DNA of 64,000 nt from an uncultured Bacteroidales bacterium. Lineage in GTDB: Bacteria > Bacteroidota > Bacteroidia > Bacteroidales > P3. The stretch covers positions 143,342 to 207,341 of the forward strand of contig ONLQ01000001.1 in the NCBI GenBank assembly GCA_900318665.1, in the 5' to 3' direction. Every line of letters begins with the position of its first letter. Position 1 is the first letter of the stretch. The notes under the pieces are model-generated. The model did no database searches, was not told the origin of the DNA, and saw only the letters and a list, made by a program, of their open reading frames with translations. The translations under genes were made by a program, and so were the position numbers. This document shows positions 8,525 to 17,519 of this stretch, piece by piece.

Positions 8525-9799
8525 ATGAAAAAACTTTTTGCACTTGTGGCAGTTGCCATTCTCGGCACCACTGCTTTCGCACAGGAAGCCAAAGAGTCTG
8601 AAAAGCAGGACTCTGGCTATCACTTCACTGTGATTAAAGAAAACCCCATTACCTCTATTAAGGACCAGAATCGCGCTGGTACCTGCTGGGCTTATAGCGG
8701 TCTTGCTTTCCTCGAGAGCGAACTGATTCGCACCGGCAAGGGCGAGTTCGACCTCAGCGAGATGTATGTGGCCTACAAGACCTATCTCGACCGCGCCATG
8801 AAGGCCTATCGTACCGGTGGTGAGACCAGTTTCTCGCAGGGCGGTGCTTTCAGCGATGTTATCTGGTGCCTCAAATACTACGGCATGGTTCCCGAAGAGG
8901 TGATGCGTCCCGGCGTCATGTATGGCGACACCCTCTCCAACCACGGCGAACTCTCCACCATCACCAACGCTATGGTGAAGGCTGCCTCCAAAGACATCAA
9001 GAAACCCCAGGTCGACAAAGACGGTCAGATGCTTTGGATGAAAGCCGTTGACCAGGTCCATCAGATTTATCTCGGCACCAACCCCGTCGAGTTCACCTAT
9101 AAAGGCGTGAAATACACTCCTATGTCGTTTGCCAAGGACGCCCTCGGCCTCAATGCCGACGACTATGTGAGCATCACCTCCTACACCCATCACCCCTTCT
9201 ACACCAAGTTTGTGCTCGAAATCTCCGACAACTGGCGTTGGAGCGAGACCTACAACGTGCCTATCGACGAGATGATGGAAATCATGGACTATGCTATCGA
9301 CAATGGCTACACCATCGCTTGGGGTAGCGACGTCAGCGAGGATGGTTTCCGCGCAGGTGTCCGCAAAGGTTTCTGCGTGCTGCCCGACCTCGACAACAAA
9401 GGCAAAGACAACGGCGGTAGCGACATGGCCCACTGGACTGGCCTCAGCCGCGAAGAGCGTAGCAAGGAAGCCTACGAGCACCCCACTCCCCAGCGCTGGG
9501 TGAGCCAGGAGGAGCGTCAGGCTGGTTACGACCTCAAAGAGACCACCGACGACCACGGCATGCAGATTTACGGCCGCGCCAAAGACCAGATGGGCAACGA
9601 ATACTACATGGTGAAAAACAGCTGGGGCGAAGTCTATGAATACAAAGGCATGTTCTATGCTAGCAAAGCCTTCGTGCGCTACAAAACCATGAACTATGTT
9701 ATCCACAAAGACGCTCTGCCGGCTCACATTGCCAAGAAACTCGGCATCGAGCAGAGCAACGCTAACGACAGCAAAGCCAAGAAAAGCAAGAAAAAATAA
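8525..9799 (+). CDS. Exported C1B-type cysteine peptidase, diverged paralogue
   Basis: 424 residues with a signal peptide ending AFAQ. The catalytic Cys54 sits in QNRAGTCWAYSG and the Asn in MVKNSWGEVYEY; the histidine is probably in DDHGMQIYG, which departs from the HAM motif seen in the upstream gene. It is shorter than its neighbour and similar mainly around the catalytic centre. It ends with a lysine-rich tail (KAKKSKKK). Role: periplasmic peptide cleavage. The altered histidine motif suggests different specificity (inference). Confidence 0.9.
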   Translation: MKKLFALVAVAILGTTAFAQEAKESEKQDSGYHFTVIKENPITSIKDQNRAGTCWAYSGLAFLESELIRTGKGEFDLSEMYVAYKTYLDRAMKAYRTGGETSFSQGGAFSDVIWCLKYYGMVPEEVMRPGVMYGDTLSNHGELSTITNAMVKAASKDIKKPQVDKDGQMLWMKAVDQVHQIYLGTNPVEFTYKGVKYTPMSFAKDALGLNADDYVSITSYTHHPFYTKFVLEISDNWRWSETYNVPIDEMMEIMDYAIDNGYTIAWGSDVSEDGFRAGVRKGFCVLPDLDNKGKDNGGSDMAHWTGLSREERSKEAYEHPTPQRWVSQEERQAGYDLKETTDDHGMQIYGRAKDQMGNEYYMVKNSWGEVYEYKGMFYASKAFVRYKTMNYVIHKDALPAHIAKKLGIEQSNANDSKAKKSKKK

Positions 9800-9819
9800 T
9801 CATTCTTGACTGCAATATC

Positions 9820-9850
9820 AAAAGAGGGTGTCTCTATGGCACCCTCTTTT
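9820..9850 (+). terminator. Terminator after the C1B peptidase pair
   Basis: Perfect 11-bp stem AAAAGAGGGTG / CACCCTCTTTT with a 9-base loop, ending in TTTTGTTT. It lies 20 bases after the stop at 9799. Confidence 0.85.
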
Positions 9851-9896
9851 GTTTCCTGCCAAATCTATTTATTCCAATCTCGAAAATACACCAATA

Positions 9897-10301
9897 ATGT
9901 TACATGTAGTTTGCGCCGTAGTAGAACATCAGGGAGAAATTCTTTGTATGCAGAAAGGCGACCACAAATATCCCTATATCAGTCATCATTGGGAGTTCCC
10001 GGGCGGCAAAGTCGAAGCCGGAGAGAGTGAGGAACAGGCCCTCGTGCGAGAACTGATGGAAGAGATGGACTACCATGTAAAAGTGGAACGTCACTTGCTG
10101 ACAACCGACTATGTGTATCCCGATTTCGAGATAAGCCTTTCGGCCTATCTCTGCCATCCGTTAAACGAGGAGACTCCGCGTCGCTTTGCTATGAAAGAGC
10201 ATTTGCAAGCGTTGTGGCTGCCTTCGGAGAAACTGCATACGCTGAATTGGGCACCAGCAGACCAGCAACTCATAGAGATGTTGGTGGGTGATTTCCAATG
10301 A
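9897..10301 (+). CDS. NUDIX hydrolase, MutT/NudG-like
   Basis: 134 residues. The NUDIX box is complete: GKVEAGE, seven residues, then RELMEEMDY (G-x5-E-x7-RE-x2-EE), which binds the metal. The short length and the opening VVCAVVEHQGEILCMQKG fit the (deoxy)nucleotide pyrophosphohydrolase branch that hydrolyses oxidised or non-canonical NTPs such as 8-oxo-dGTP or 5-methyl-CTP. The ATG at 9897 was chosen because the coding frame further upstream runs through the terminator at 9820-9850. Confidence 0.88.
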   Translation: MLHVVCAVVEHQGEILCMQKGDHKYPYISHHWEFPGGKVEAGESEEQALVRELMEEMDYHVKVERHLLTTDYVYPDFEISLSAYLCHPLNEETPRRFAMKEHLQALWLPSEKLHTLNWAPADQQLIEMLVGDFQ

Positions 10302-10365
10302 ATGGTGCAATGGGGTTAATGTCTATGGCAGAGTGTGTCGGCGAAAAGATATTTTGCTTTGCACG

Positions 10366-11778
10366 TTAATCCCAGCAATCTATATCTTTTTCTATTTCGG
10401 GCAATTTGCTGCGGTGGAACCGTGGGTCCTTTATTCCTTGTCGTTTCTGGCTGCGGTAGTCATCGAGCAGACGGAAGGCGTATTTGTCTAAAAGGATTAT
10501 CGCAACGAGGTTGCAGATAGTTATGAGTGCCATAAAAAAGTCGCCCAGTGTCCATACTTGCTCCAAAGTGGCGATGGAACCTATTATAACCATAACTCCT
10601 CCAGACATAATGCGATAAATGTTTATGACCCATTGTTTTGAGGTCATAAATCTGATGTTGGCCTCGCCGTAATAGTAATTGCCAATTATTGACGAGAATG
10701 CGAACAGGAATATGGCGATGGCAACGAATGTGGGGCCGAAACTTCCAACCTCTTTGCCCATGGCGGCCTGGGTGAGCGATATTCCGTTGAGACCGGAATT
10801 GTCATATAGGCCGCTGATAATGATGACAAACGCTGTGCAAGAGCATACGAGTAGCGTGTCGGTGAATACGCCGAGGGCTTGCAATAGGCCTTGCTTTACG
10901 GGGTGGGTTACCGTGGCTGTGGCGGCTACGTTTGGCGCACTACCTTCGCCAGCCTCGTTGCTGAACAGACCGCGGCGAATGCCAATCATAATCGTCATGC
11001 CCAGTGTCCCTCCAGCCATTTGTTCAAAACCGAATGCGCCACGGAGTATGACTGCGAACACATGAGGGATAAGGTCTATATTCATTATCACGACTACCAA
11101 CGCCAGCAGGAAATAGCCTATGGCCATGAAAGGCACGATTACGGCGCTGATGCGGGCAATGCGTTGTATGCCGCCAAAGATGATGGTAAGCCCCATCACG
11201 GCAATGACTATTCCCACCACAATATGATTCCATCCAAATGCAGAGTGCAGCGCATCGCAGATGGTGTTGCTTTGGATAGAGTTATAGGACAGTCCGAAAG
11301 TGAGTGTGATAAGCACTGCAAAAAGCACTGCCATCCAGCGACAATGAAGTCCTTTCATGATATAGTATGCTGGCCCGCCAACAAATGAATCTTTGTTTCG
11401 CTGCTTGAAAAGTTGGGCAAGGGTTGACTCAACGAATGATGTGGCGGAACCGATTAATGCTATAATCCACATCCAGAACACAGAGCCCGGTCCTCCAATG
11501 GCAATGGCTGTTGCCACGCCTGCAAGGTTGCCAGTGCCAACACGGGTGGCTACCGACACGCAAAAAGCCTGGAATGAAGAGACGTGTTTGTGTTTTTTAT
11601 CTTCTTGAGAGGTGGCACTTGATGCTGTCGAATCTCCTAAAATGCGAAACATCTCACCTATCATTCGGAATTGCACACCGCGAGATTTTATGGTGAACCA
11701 AATGCCGCATGCAACAAGAACGCCTATGAGAAGATAGGTCCATAACGAATCGGTGATAAGGGTGACTATTTCGCTCAT
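10366..11778 (-). CDS. Alanine/glycine:cation symporter (AGCS family)
   Basis: 470 residues with about ten membrane segments. Family signatures: GTGNLAGVATAIAIGGPGSVFWMW near residue 80, FVGGPAYYIMKG, and RRGLFSNEAGEGSAPNVAATA (normally GLFSNEAGxGSAP). AGCS proteins import alanine or glycine with Na+ or H+. The length is usual. A minus-strand -7 element (TATTTTTG) lies at 11882-11889. Confidence 0.93.
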   Translation of the reverse strand: MSEIVTLITDSLWTYLLIGVLVACGIWFTIKSRGVQFRMIGEMFRILGDSTASSATSQEDKKHKHVSSFQAFCVSVATRVGTGNLAGVATAIAIGGPGSVFWMWIIALIGSATSFVESTLAQLFKQRNKDSFVGGPAYYIMKGLHCRWMAVLFAVLITLTFGLSYNSIQSNTICDALHSAFGWNHIVVGIVIAVMGLTIIFGGIQRIARISAVIVPFMAIGYFLLALVVVIMNIDLIPHVFAVILRGAFGFEQMAGGTLGMTIMIGIRRGLFSNEAGEGSAPNVAATATVTHPVKQGLLQALGVFTDTLLVCSCTAFVIIISGLYDNSGLNGISLTQAAMGKEVGSFGPTFVAIAIFLFAFSSIIGNYYYGEANIRFMTSKQWVINIYRIMSGGVMVIIGSIATLEQVWTLGDFFMALITICNLVAIILLDKYAFRLLDDYRSQKRQGIKDPRFHRSKLPEIEKDIDCWD

Positions 11779-11881
11779 TTTAGTTGTGTTCGAATGATTG
11801 TGTGGCTATAAACCGGTGTTATGCCGTTTAATAAAAATGTCAATAAGTGAAGTTCCCTTTTGTGGGAGACAAAAAGGAATG

Positions 11882-11889
11882 CAAAAATA
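11882..11889 (-). promoter_or_regulatory. -7 promoter element for the AGCS symporter
   Basis: The minus strand reads TATTTTTG (TAnnTTTG), about 100 bases upstream of the start at 11778. Confidence 0.5.
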
Positions 11890-11974
11890 GTTTTTTTTTC
11901 GCTATTTGCAATAGAACGGGTCGCTAAAATTCTTTTTAATATGTATAGAGAATGTAAATGTTCGCAAAAAATTG

Positions 11975-11982
11975 TAAATTTG
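11975..11982 (+). promoter_or_regulatory. -7 promoter element for the polysaccharide export cluster
   Basis: TAAATTTG fits TAnnTTTG, about 92 bases upstream of the wza-like ATG at 12075. The rest of the 296-base intergenic region is AT-rich, with no other feature seen. Confidence 0.5.
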
Positions 11983-12074
11983 CATAATCTATCAGTGTGT
12001 TTGTACGTCGGCAAATGTTGGCGTAAATCACACATACATAATTAAAAATAAAGAAAATAGAGAAATCGTACCTT

Positions 12075-12896
12075 ATGAAAATACGGATTTTTCTTTTGAC
12101 ATTCGCGGCTGCGTTGTTGCTTTTTACCTCATGTCGTACATCGGAGATTGCATATATCCATGATGCAACGCGCGATTCGTTGATGTATATCACTGGCTCG
12201 TTTTCGAGTGGCATACAGCCTAACGACCAACTCTACATATATGTGGAGAGCGAGGAGGCTGGTGCTTCGATACCTTTCAATCAAGAGACCAATAAGGTTG
12301 CCGTGAAGGACGGTGCGGTGCTTAACACTACCAGCGGAGCAACCAAGGTCCAGGGCTATCTTGTCAATCAAGACGGCGTGATAGTGTTCCCCGTGCTGGG
12401 AGAACTTGAGGTGCAGGGCCTTACCCATCACGAACTTGCCGAAATGATAAAAGACCGCCTTATAAGTGAGGGCCTTTTGAAGAACCCTACGGTGACGGTG
12501 AAACTGATGAATTTCAAGGTCAGTATTCTTGGCGATGTTACCAAGCCGGGGCAGTTGGTGGTTGACGGTGAGCGTATTACAATTCTCGAGGCTTTGAGTA
12601 TGGTTGGCGACCTTACAATCTATGGTCAGCGACAGAATGTTACAATCATACGAGAAGAAAACGGCGTCCGCACCATTGGTGAGGTTGACTTGTCGTCAAA
12701 AGACCTGTTCAAGTCGCCATATTACTACCTGCACCAGAACGATGTCGTCTACGTGGAACCCAATATGCGCCGTAAGAAGAATGCAGAGAGAGACCCGATG
12801 ACGATGACCTACATTTCGAGCGTCGTGTCAATTATATCGGTGCTTTCGACTGTGGCATATCAGTACATATTGATGAAATACTACTCCAAACGATAG
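12075..12896 (+). CDS. wza: Polysaccharide export outer-membrane lipoprotein (Wza-like)
   Basis: 273 residues. Lipoprotein signal with lipobox TSCRT. Residues about 45-140 are the polysaccharide biosynthesis/export domain (IQPNDQLYIYV... YLVNQDGVIVFPVLGELEVQGLTHHELAEMI). A SLBB-type beta-grasp domain follows (VSILGDVTKPGQLVVDGERITILEAL). The end is hydrophobic (VVSIISVLSTVAYQYILM), a single helix as in other Wza-like proteins. It should form the outer-membrane export channel paired with the Wzc-like kinase 51 bases downstream. It is shorter than E. coli Wza, as usual in Bacteroidetes. Confidence 0.92.
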   Translation: MKIRIFLLTFAAALLLFTSCRTSEIAYIHDATRDSLMYITGSFSSGIQPNDQLYIYVESEEAGASIPFNQETNKVAVKDGAVLNTTSGATKVQGYLVNQDGVIVFPVLGELEVQGLTHHELAEMIKDRLISEGLLKNPTVTVKLMNFKVSILGDVTKPGQLVVDGERITILEALSMVGDLTIYGQRQNVTIIREENGVRTIGEVDLSSKDLFKSPYYYLHQNDVVYVEPNMRRKKNAERDPMTMTYISSVVSIISVLSTVAYQYILMKYYSKR

Positions 12897-12947
12897 TCGT
12901 TGACTTCGATGGTAAAAGTAATCCTTGTTTTTGATATTCATTGAAAT

Positions 12948-15407
12948 ATGGAAAATAACTCCAGAGAAATAAATCAACCGCAAAACCCGAATATGGCTAT
13001 CCCCGCCACTAACAACGAGGAGAGTACCATAAATATTCGCGACTTGCTATTCATCTTGCTCAACAACTGGCTGCTTTTTGTTGTGTCGTTCGTGGTGTGT
13101 GTGGTTGTCACGATGATTGTTTACAAGACTCAGCCTAAGACCTATACCCAGCAGGCAAAAATCCTTCTTCGCGACGACAGCAAGAAGTCCATGAATACGA
13201 GTCAGAATATGGACAACCTCATAGCCAATATGGGTATGAACACGGGTTCGCTGTCAATAGAGAACGAGATATATCTGCTCAATTCGTCGCCGTTGATGTC
13301 GAATGTCGTGGAGCAGTTGGAACTGAACAATACTTGCTCGCGCATTGACTTATTCCACAAAGAGAGTTTTTATAAGAATGCGCCTTTCAAACTGTCATTC
13401 TATAACCGCGACCTTGGCAACGAGCATGCCAGTATCAGTGTTAAAATCACCCCTCGCAGCGAGTACAAGTATGACTACCGCGTTGTGCAGTTGAATGGCG
13501 AGAAGATAAAGCAGAAAGGTACAGCATATTATAACCAGACAATATCGGTTGACGAGAACGAGTCGTTCAGCATAGAGCGCACTGAGTTCTTTGACGAGGA
13601 ATATATTGGTTCCGATTTTGCCTTGAGCGAGAGCCCTGTGATTGATTGTGCCCGTGCTATTTTGAAGAAACTTTCTGTCAGCCGCGCCGACAAACTTTCG
13701 TCAATCATTCTTATCGATTATACGGATGACAACGAACGCCGTTCGGGCGAACTGATAGATAGCCTTATCGTAGCCTATAACAACGATGTTATCAAGGACA
13801 AAAACATTGTGGCACAAAAGACTGAAGATTTTATCTCGGAGCGTATCGACATAATCTTTGGAGAGTTGCGTGAGGTTGATAGTCAGGTGGAGCAACTGCA
13901 GAAAGGTGCCAAGCTGCCCGACATTGCTACCGCCTCGGGAACTCTTCTTGAAACAGGCACAAAATATAGCGAGGAGGTCGTTTCGCTCGAAACCGAACTG
14001 ACTTTGGCCAACTATATCAAGGACTATATGAGCAACCCCAGCAACGACGAGGAACTTATACCGTCGAATGTGGGTCTCTCCGATGTTGGCATCCAAAGCA
14101 TGATTGCCACATATAACAAGCAGATGCTCAACTATCAGAAACTCATCAGGAGTGCTGGTAGCAAAAACCCCCAATTGCTCAATACCAAGCGAGAACTCCA
14201 GGTGACGCACAATGCTATCGTGAGTTCTATTAATAACTTCATCAACTCCACCCAGGTGAGGTTGAACAATGCAAAGTCGAAGGAACAGCGCACGCGCAAG
14301 CAGATTACCGATATGCCTACCCAGACCAAGGCCGTTACCGAGGTCGCCCGTCAACAGAAAATCAAGGAAGGTCTGTATCTATATCTGCTCAACAAGCGCG
14401 AGGAAAACGCAATGACGCAGGCCATCACAGTTGCCAACGCGCGTGTGGTGGAGAGCGCTTTTATCCAGAAGAAAGGCCCGAGACGTATCATGTTCCTCTT
14501 TATAGGCGCTATCATTGGTCTTGTGCTTCCTGCAGCAGGTCTGTATCTTTTCAATTTCTTCAATACCAAGATTCGTGGTCGTGCCGATGTCGAGGCTGCA
14601 ACCAGTATTCCTGTGCTTGCCGAGATTCCGTCGAAGCCTGTTGGCCGCGAGAACGACGAGATTATTGTTACTCCCGAGGGTACTGATGCGGTTACCGAGG
14701 CGTTCCGAATACTGCACGCCAACCTGCCGTTCTTCCTGCCTAATGAGAATCAGAAGGTTATTCAGACTATTTCCACAACGCCGGGCGAGGGAAAATCGTT
14801 TGTGGCTCTCAACCTTGCGTTGTCGCTGGCATACCTTGGCAAGAAGACGCTGCTCATGGATATGGACCTTCGCAAACGCAGCCTGTCCAAAACCATTGAC
14901 CGTCATAACCGCGCGGGTCTAATTCACTATCTGCTCGGCCAGACTACCGAGGTGTCGTCGATTATTGCTCATAGCGATGCTTCGGAGTATCTTGATTATG
15001 TGGTTTGCGAGAAGGTTCCGCCTAACGCGACCCAACTTCTCCTTAATGGACGTCTGAATGCGCTTATGGAGCAACTGCGTCAGCAGTATGACTATATTAT
15101 TGTCGATACAACGCCGGCACAGTTGGTTGCCGACGCCACAATAGTCAATGCCTGTGTTGACCTTACCACCTATGTGATGCGTATCGGTCATGCTACAAAG
15201 GCTATGCTGCCTATGGTCCAGGAGTTGTCCGACAAGAGAAAGTTCAAGAATATGGTGATGATTCTCACCGATGTGCCTATGCGTAAGAAGGGCTACGGTT
15301 ATGGCTATGGCTATGGTTACGGCTATGGTTACGGCTATGGTTACGGCTATGGTTACGGTGAGGATGAGAAGAGCCGTAAGAGAAAGAAACACAGACATCG
15401 TAGATAA
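12948..15407 (+). CDS. wzc: Wzc-like chain-length determinant/tyrosine kinase with Gly-Tyr tail
   Basis: 819 residues. A Wzz domain with two membrane helices (near residues 35-55 and 515-535) encloses a coiled periplasmic region. A bacterial tyrosine kinase domain follows with Walker A (STTPGEGKSFVALNLAL, near 612), Walker A' (LLMDMDLRKRSLSK) and Walker B (YDYIIVDTTP). The C-terminus has eleven Gly-Tyr pairs (15292-15358) followed by a basic tail (KSRKRKKHRHRR). In BY-kinases the C-terminal tyrosine cluster is autophosphorylated and controls assembly with Wza. The strict GY dipeptide run is built from a 12-base DNA repeat and could change length by slippage (inference). Confidence 0.93.
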   Translation: MENNSREINQPQNPNMAIPATNNEESTINIRDLLFILLNNWLLFVVSFVVCVVVTMIVYKTQPKTYTQQAKILLRDDSKKSMNTSQNMDNLIANMGMNTGSLSIENEIYLLNSSPLMSNVVEQLELNNTCSRIDLFHKESFYKNAPFKLSFYNRDLGNEHASISVKITPRSEYKYDYRVVQLNGEKIKQKGTAYYNQTISVDENESFSIERTEFFDEEYIGSDFALSESPVIDCARAILKKLSVSRADKLSSIILIDYTDDNERRSGELIDSLIVAYNNDVIKDKNIVAQKTEDFISERIDIIFGELREVDSQVEQLQKGAKLPDIATASGTLLETGTKYSEEVVSLETELTLANYIKDYMSNPSNDEELIPSNVGLSDVGIQSMIATYNKQMLNYQKLIRSAGSKNPQLLNTKRELQVTHNAIVSSINNFINSTQVRLNNAKSKEQRTRKQITDMPTQTKAVTEVARQQKIKEGLYLYLLNKREENAMTQAITVANARVVESAFIQKKGPRRIMFLFIGAIIGLVLPAAGLYLFNFFNTKIRGRADVEAATSIPVLAEIPSKPVGRENDEIIVTPEGTDAVTEAFRILHANLPFFLPNENQKVIQTISTTPGEGKSFVALNLALSLAYLGKKTLLMDMDLRKRSLSKTIDRHNRAGLIHYLLGQTTEVSSIIAHSDASEYLDYVVCEKVPPNATQLLLNGRLNALMEQLRQQYDYIIVDTTPAQLVADATIVNACVDLTTYVMRIGHATKAMLPMVQELSDKRKFKNMVMILTDVPMRKKGYGYGYGYGYGYGYGYGYGYGYGEDEKSRKRKKHRHRR
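15292..15358 (+). repeat. In-frame microsatellite encoding (Gly-Tyr)11
   Basis: Alternating GGC/GGT and TAC/TAT codons, mostly a repeated 12-base unit GGCTATGGTTAC, at the end of the wzc-like gene. Because units are multiples of three, slippage would change the number of tyrosines without a frameshift. Confidence 0.9.
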
Positions 15408-15417
15408 TAGAGTTCCG

Positions 15418-15443
15418 AAAGGGCACTGCAATAGGTGCCCTTT
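15418..15443 (+). terminator. Hairpin between wzc and rfbC
   Basis: 9-bp stem AAAGGGCAC / GTGCCCTTT, loop of eight, followed by CTTATATT. The U-tract is weak, so it may act as an attenuator within the cluster. Confidence 0.6.
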
Positions 15444-15460
15444 CTTATATTACAGGAAAC

Positions 15461-16012
15461 ATGAAAGCAATAAAGACCGAAATAGAAGGCGTTTACATAA
15501 TAGAGCCACGGGTGTTTGGCGACCAGCGCGGATATTTTTTTGAGAGTTATAGTGCCCGAGATTTCAAAGAGCAGACGGGTTTGGATATAACCTTTGTCCA
15601 GGATAACGAGTCGAAGTCGCGTTATGGGGTGCTTCGTGGACTTCATTTCCAACTACCGCCTTTCACACAGAGCAAATTAGTGCGCGTTGTGAAAGGGCGT
15701 GTGCTTGATGTGGCTGTGGACCTTCGCCGTAATTCGCCAACCTATGGCCGTCATGTCTCTGTGGAACTGACTGGCGAAAACCATCTTCAGTTCTTTGTCC
15801 CACAAGGGTTTGCCCACGGTTTCTCGGTGCTGAGCGAAGAGGCGGTGTTTCAATACAAGTGCGACAATTTCTACGCTCCAGACCATGAGGGTGCCATTCT
15901 GTGGAACGACCCGCAATTGGCTATTGACTGGCGTTTGCCAGAAAGCGACGTTATATTGTCTGATAAAGACCGCTGCCATCCTTTGTTTTCCGACTTCGTA
16001 AGTCCGTTTTAA
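15461..16012 (+). CDS. rfbC: dTDP-4-dehydrorhamnose 3,5-epimerase
   Basis: 183 residues, the usual length. Cupin-fold enzyme with family motifs: FGDQRGYFFESY, NESKSRYGVLRGLHFQLPP (the RGLHFQ histidine is catalytic), LDVAVDLRRNSPTYG and FFVPQGFAHGFSVLS. It epimerises dTDP-4-keto-6-deoxyglucose at C3 and C5 on the way to dTDP-L-rhamnose. rfbD follows 39 bases downstream; rfbA and rfbB are not in the window. Confidence 0.95.
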   Translation: MKAIKTEIEGVYIIEPRVFGDQRGYFFESYSARDFKEQTGLDITFVQDNESKSRYGVLRGLHFQLPPFTQSKLVRVVKGRVLDVAVDLRRNSPTYGRHVSVELTGENHLQFFVPQGFAHGFSVLSEEAVFQYKCDNFYAPDHEGAILWNDPQLAIDWRLPESDVILSDKDRCHPLFSDFVSPF

Positions 16013-16051
16013 GTAGTTGATTAGGCAAACCTGTATTCCAACCGCAAAACA

Positions 16052-16930
16052 ATGAATATCCTCGTAACAGGCTGTAATGGCCAACTGGGCAACCACATAC
16101 GAATTGCTGCTGCGTCATCGCCGCACACTTTTTTCTATACCGACATTGATACGCTTGATATTACCGATGCCGATGCCGTAGATGCTTTTTTCAAACAACA
16201 TGACATACGGCTTACAATAAATTGTGCTGCCTATACCAATGTGGACCGTGCCGAGGACGAGGAGGCTATTGCCGACCGTGTGAACCACCATGCTGTTGCT
16301 GTTTTGGCAAATAGCACGAAGTCGGCAGGCGGTATGCTTTTCCATATTTCTACCGACTATGTGTTTGGCGGCAGTCTCCACAATACGCCTTGCGTAGAGT
16401 CGCTTGCTGCCAATCCCACAGGAGCCTACGGCCGTACAAAGTTGCGTGGCGAAGAGGCTATAATCGGGTCGGGATGCAATTATGTTATTATTCGCACGTC
16501 ATGGCTATACAGTGAGTTTGGCAAGAATTTCGTGAAAACCATGCTCAATATCACTGGTAGCAGACCCCAGTGCCGTGTGGTGTATGACCAGGTTGGCACT
16601 CCCACCTATGCTGGCGACTTGGCGCGCGCCATACTGCGAATTGCAGACACGCCCGACCTGTGTTCAAAGACAGGGATATACAATTATAGTAACGAGGGCG
16701 TGTGCAGTTGGTTCGATTTTGCCAAAGAGATAGCCCGACAGGCAGGACATACTGATTGCGCTATCGAGCCATGTCTCAGCAGCGAATACCCCTCGAAAGT
16801 TGTGCGTCCGGCCTATGCCGTGCTCGACAAAAGCAAGATTAAACAGACTTTCGGATTGCAAGTTCCTTATTGGATGGAGTCCCTTTCCGTATGCATAAAA
16901 AATATTGAAGATGGCAGTCTTTGTTCATGA
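16052..16930 (+). CDS. rfbD: dTDP-4-dehydrorhamnose reductase
   Basis: 292 residues, the usual length. Short-chain-dehydrogenase-like fold: nucleotide-binding [12 protein letters not shown] at the N-terminus, [17 protein letters not shown], and the catalytic YGRTKLRGE (YxxxK). It reduces the 4-keto sugar to dTDP-L-rhamnose with NAD(P)H. Its end overlaps the following acyltransferase start by 20 bases. Confidence 0.95.
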   Translation: MNILVTGCNGQLGNHIRIAAASSPHTFFYTDIDTLDITDADAVDAFFKQHDIRLTINCAAYTNVDRAEDEEAIADRVNHHAVAVLANSTKSAGGMLFHISTDYVFGGSLHNTPCVESLAANPTGAYGRTKLRGEEAIIGSGCNYVIIRTSWLYSEFGKNFVKTMLNITGSRPQCRVVYDQVGTPTYAGDLARAILRIADTPDLCSKTGIYNYSNEGVCSWFDFAKEIARQAGHTDCAIEPCLSSEYPSKVVRPAYAVLDKSKIKQTFGLQVPYWMESLSVCIKNIEDGSLCS

Positions 16931-17474
16931 AAGCAGTTATGTGGACGATAACGTCTCCATTGGCGATGGTACCAAGATATGGCATTTCTGCCATATCCAG
17001 AGCGGAGCATCCATTGGTCGCGACTGCTCGTTGGGACAGAATGTGAATGTGGCTGCCAATGTGCACATTGGCAATGGTGTTCGCATACAGAACAATGTGT
17101 CGGTATATGAGGGCGTATGTTTGGAGGATAATGTCTTTTGCGGTCCTTCGTGTGTCTTTACTAATGTGCTTACGCCTCGAGCCCATTTCCCCGTTCATGG
17201 GGTTTACAAGTCCACGCTGGTAAAATCGGGAGCCTCGTTGGGTGCCAACTGCACTATCGTGTGCGGCAATACCATAGGCCGCTCTGCAATGATTGCCGCT
17301 GGCGCGGTAGTGACCCATGACGTGCCGGATTTTGCGCTTATGGCGGGAGTTCCTGCGCGGAGAATAGGCTGGGTGTGCGAGTGTGGCAAACCGCTTGACG
17401 ACAGTCTGCAATGCTCTTGTGGCAGGCATTATCATGCCTTGCCCGACGGCGCAATAGCCAAGTCCGAAGAATAG
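16911..17474 (+). CDS. Left-handed beta-helix N-acetyltransferase (WbpD/WlbB-like)
   Basis: 187 residues. Hexapeptide repeats run through residues 10-140 ([49 protein letters not shown]), giving a trimeric beta-helix acetyltransferase. [13 protein letters not shown] and [11 protein letters not shown] resemble the UDP-3-amino-sugar N-acetyltransferases (WbpD/WlbB). The C-terminus carries paired cysteines ([16 protein letters not shown]) that may bind zinc. The ATG at 16911 overlaps the rfbD 3' end; a TTG six bases earlier is less likely. It probably makes an N-acetylated sugar for the surface polysaccharide. Confidence 0.85.
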   Translation: MAVFVHESSYVDDNVSIGDGTKIWHFCHIQSGASIGRDCSLGQNVNVAANVHIGNGVRIQNNVSVYEGVCLEDNVFCGPSCVFTNVLTPRAHFPVHGVYKSTLVKSGASLGANCTIVCGNTIGRSAMIAAGAVVTHDVPDFALMAGVPARRIGWVCECGKPLDDSLQCSCGRHYHALPDGAIAKSEE

Positions 17475-17519
17475 AGTTTTAATGCTGTGTTGCCAGCCGA
17501 TGGCAGAGGCGGTATCCGA

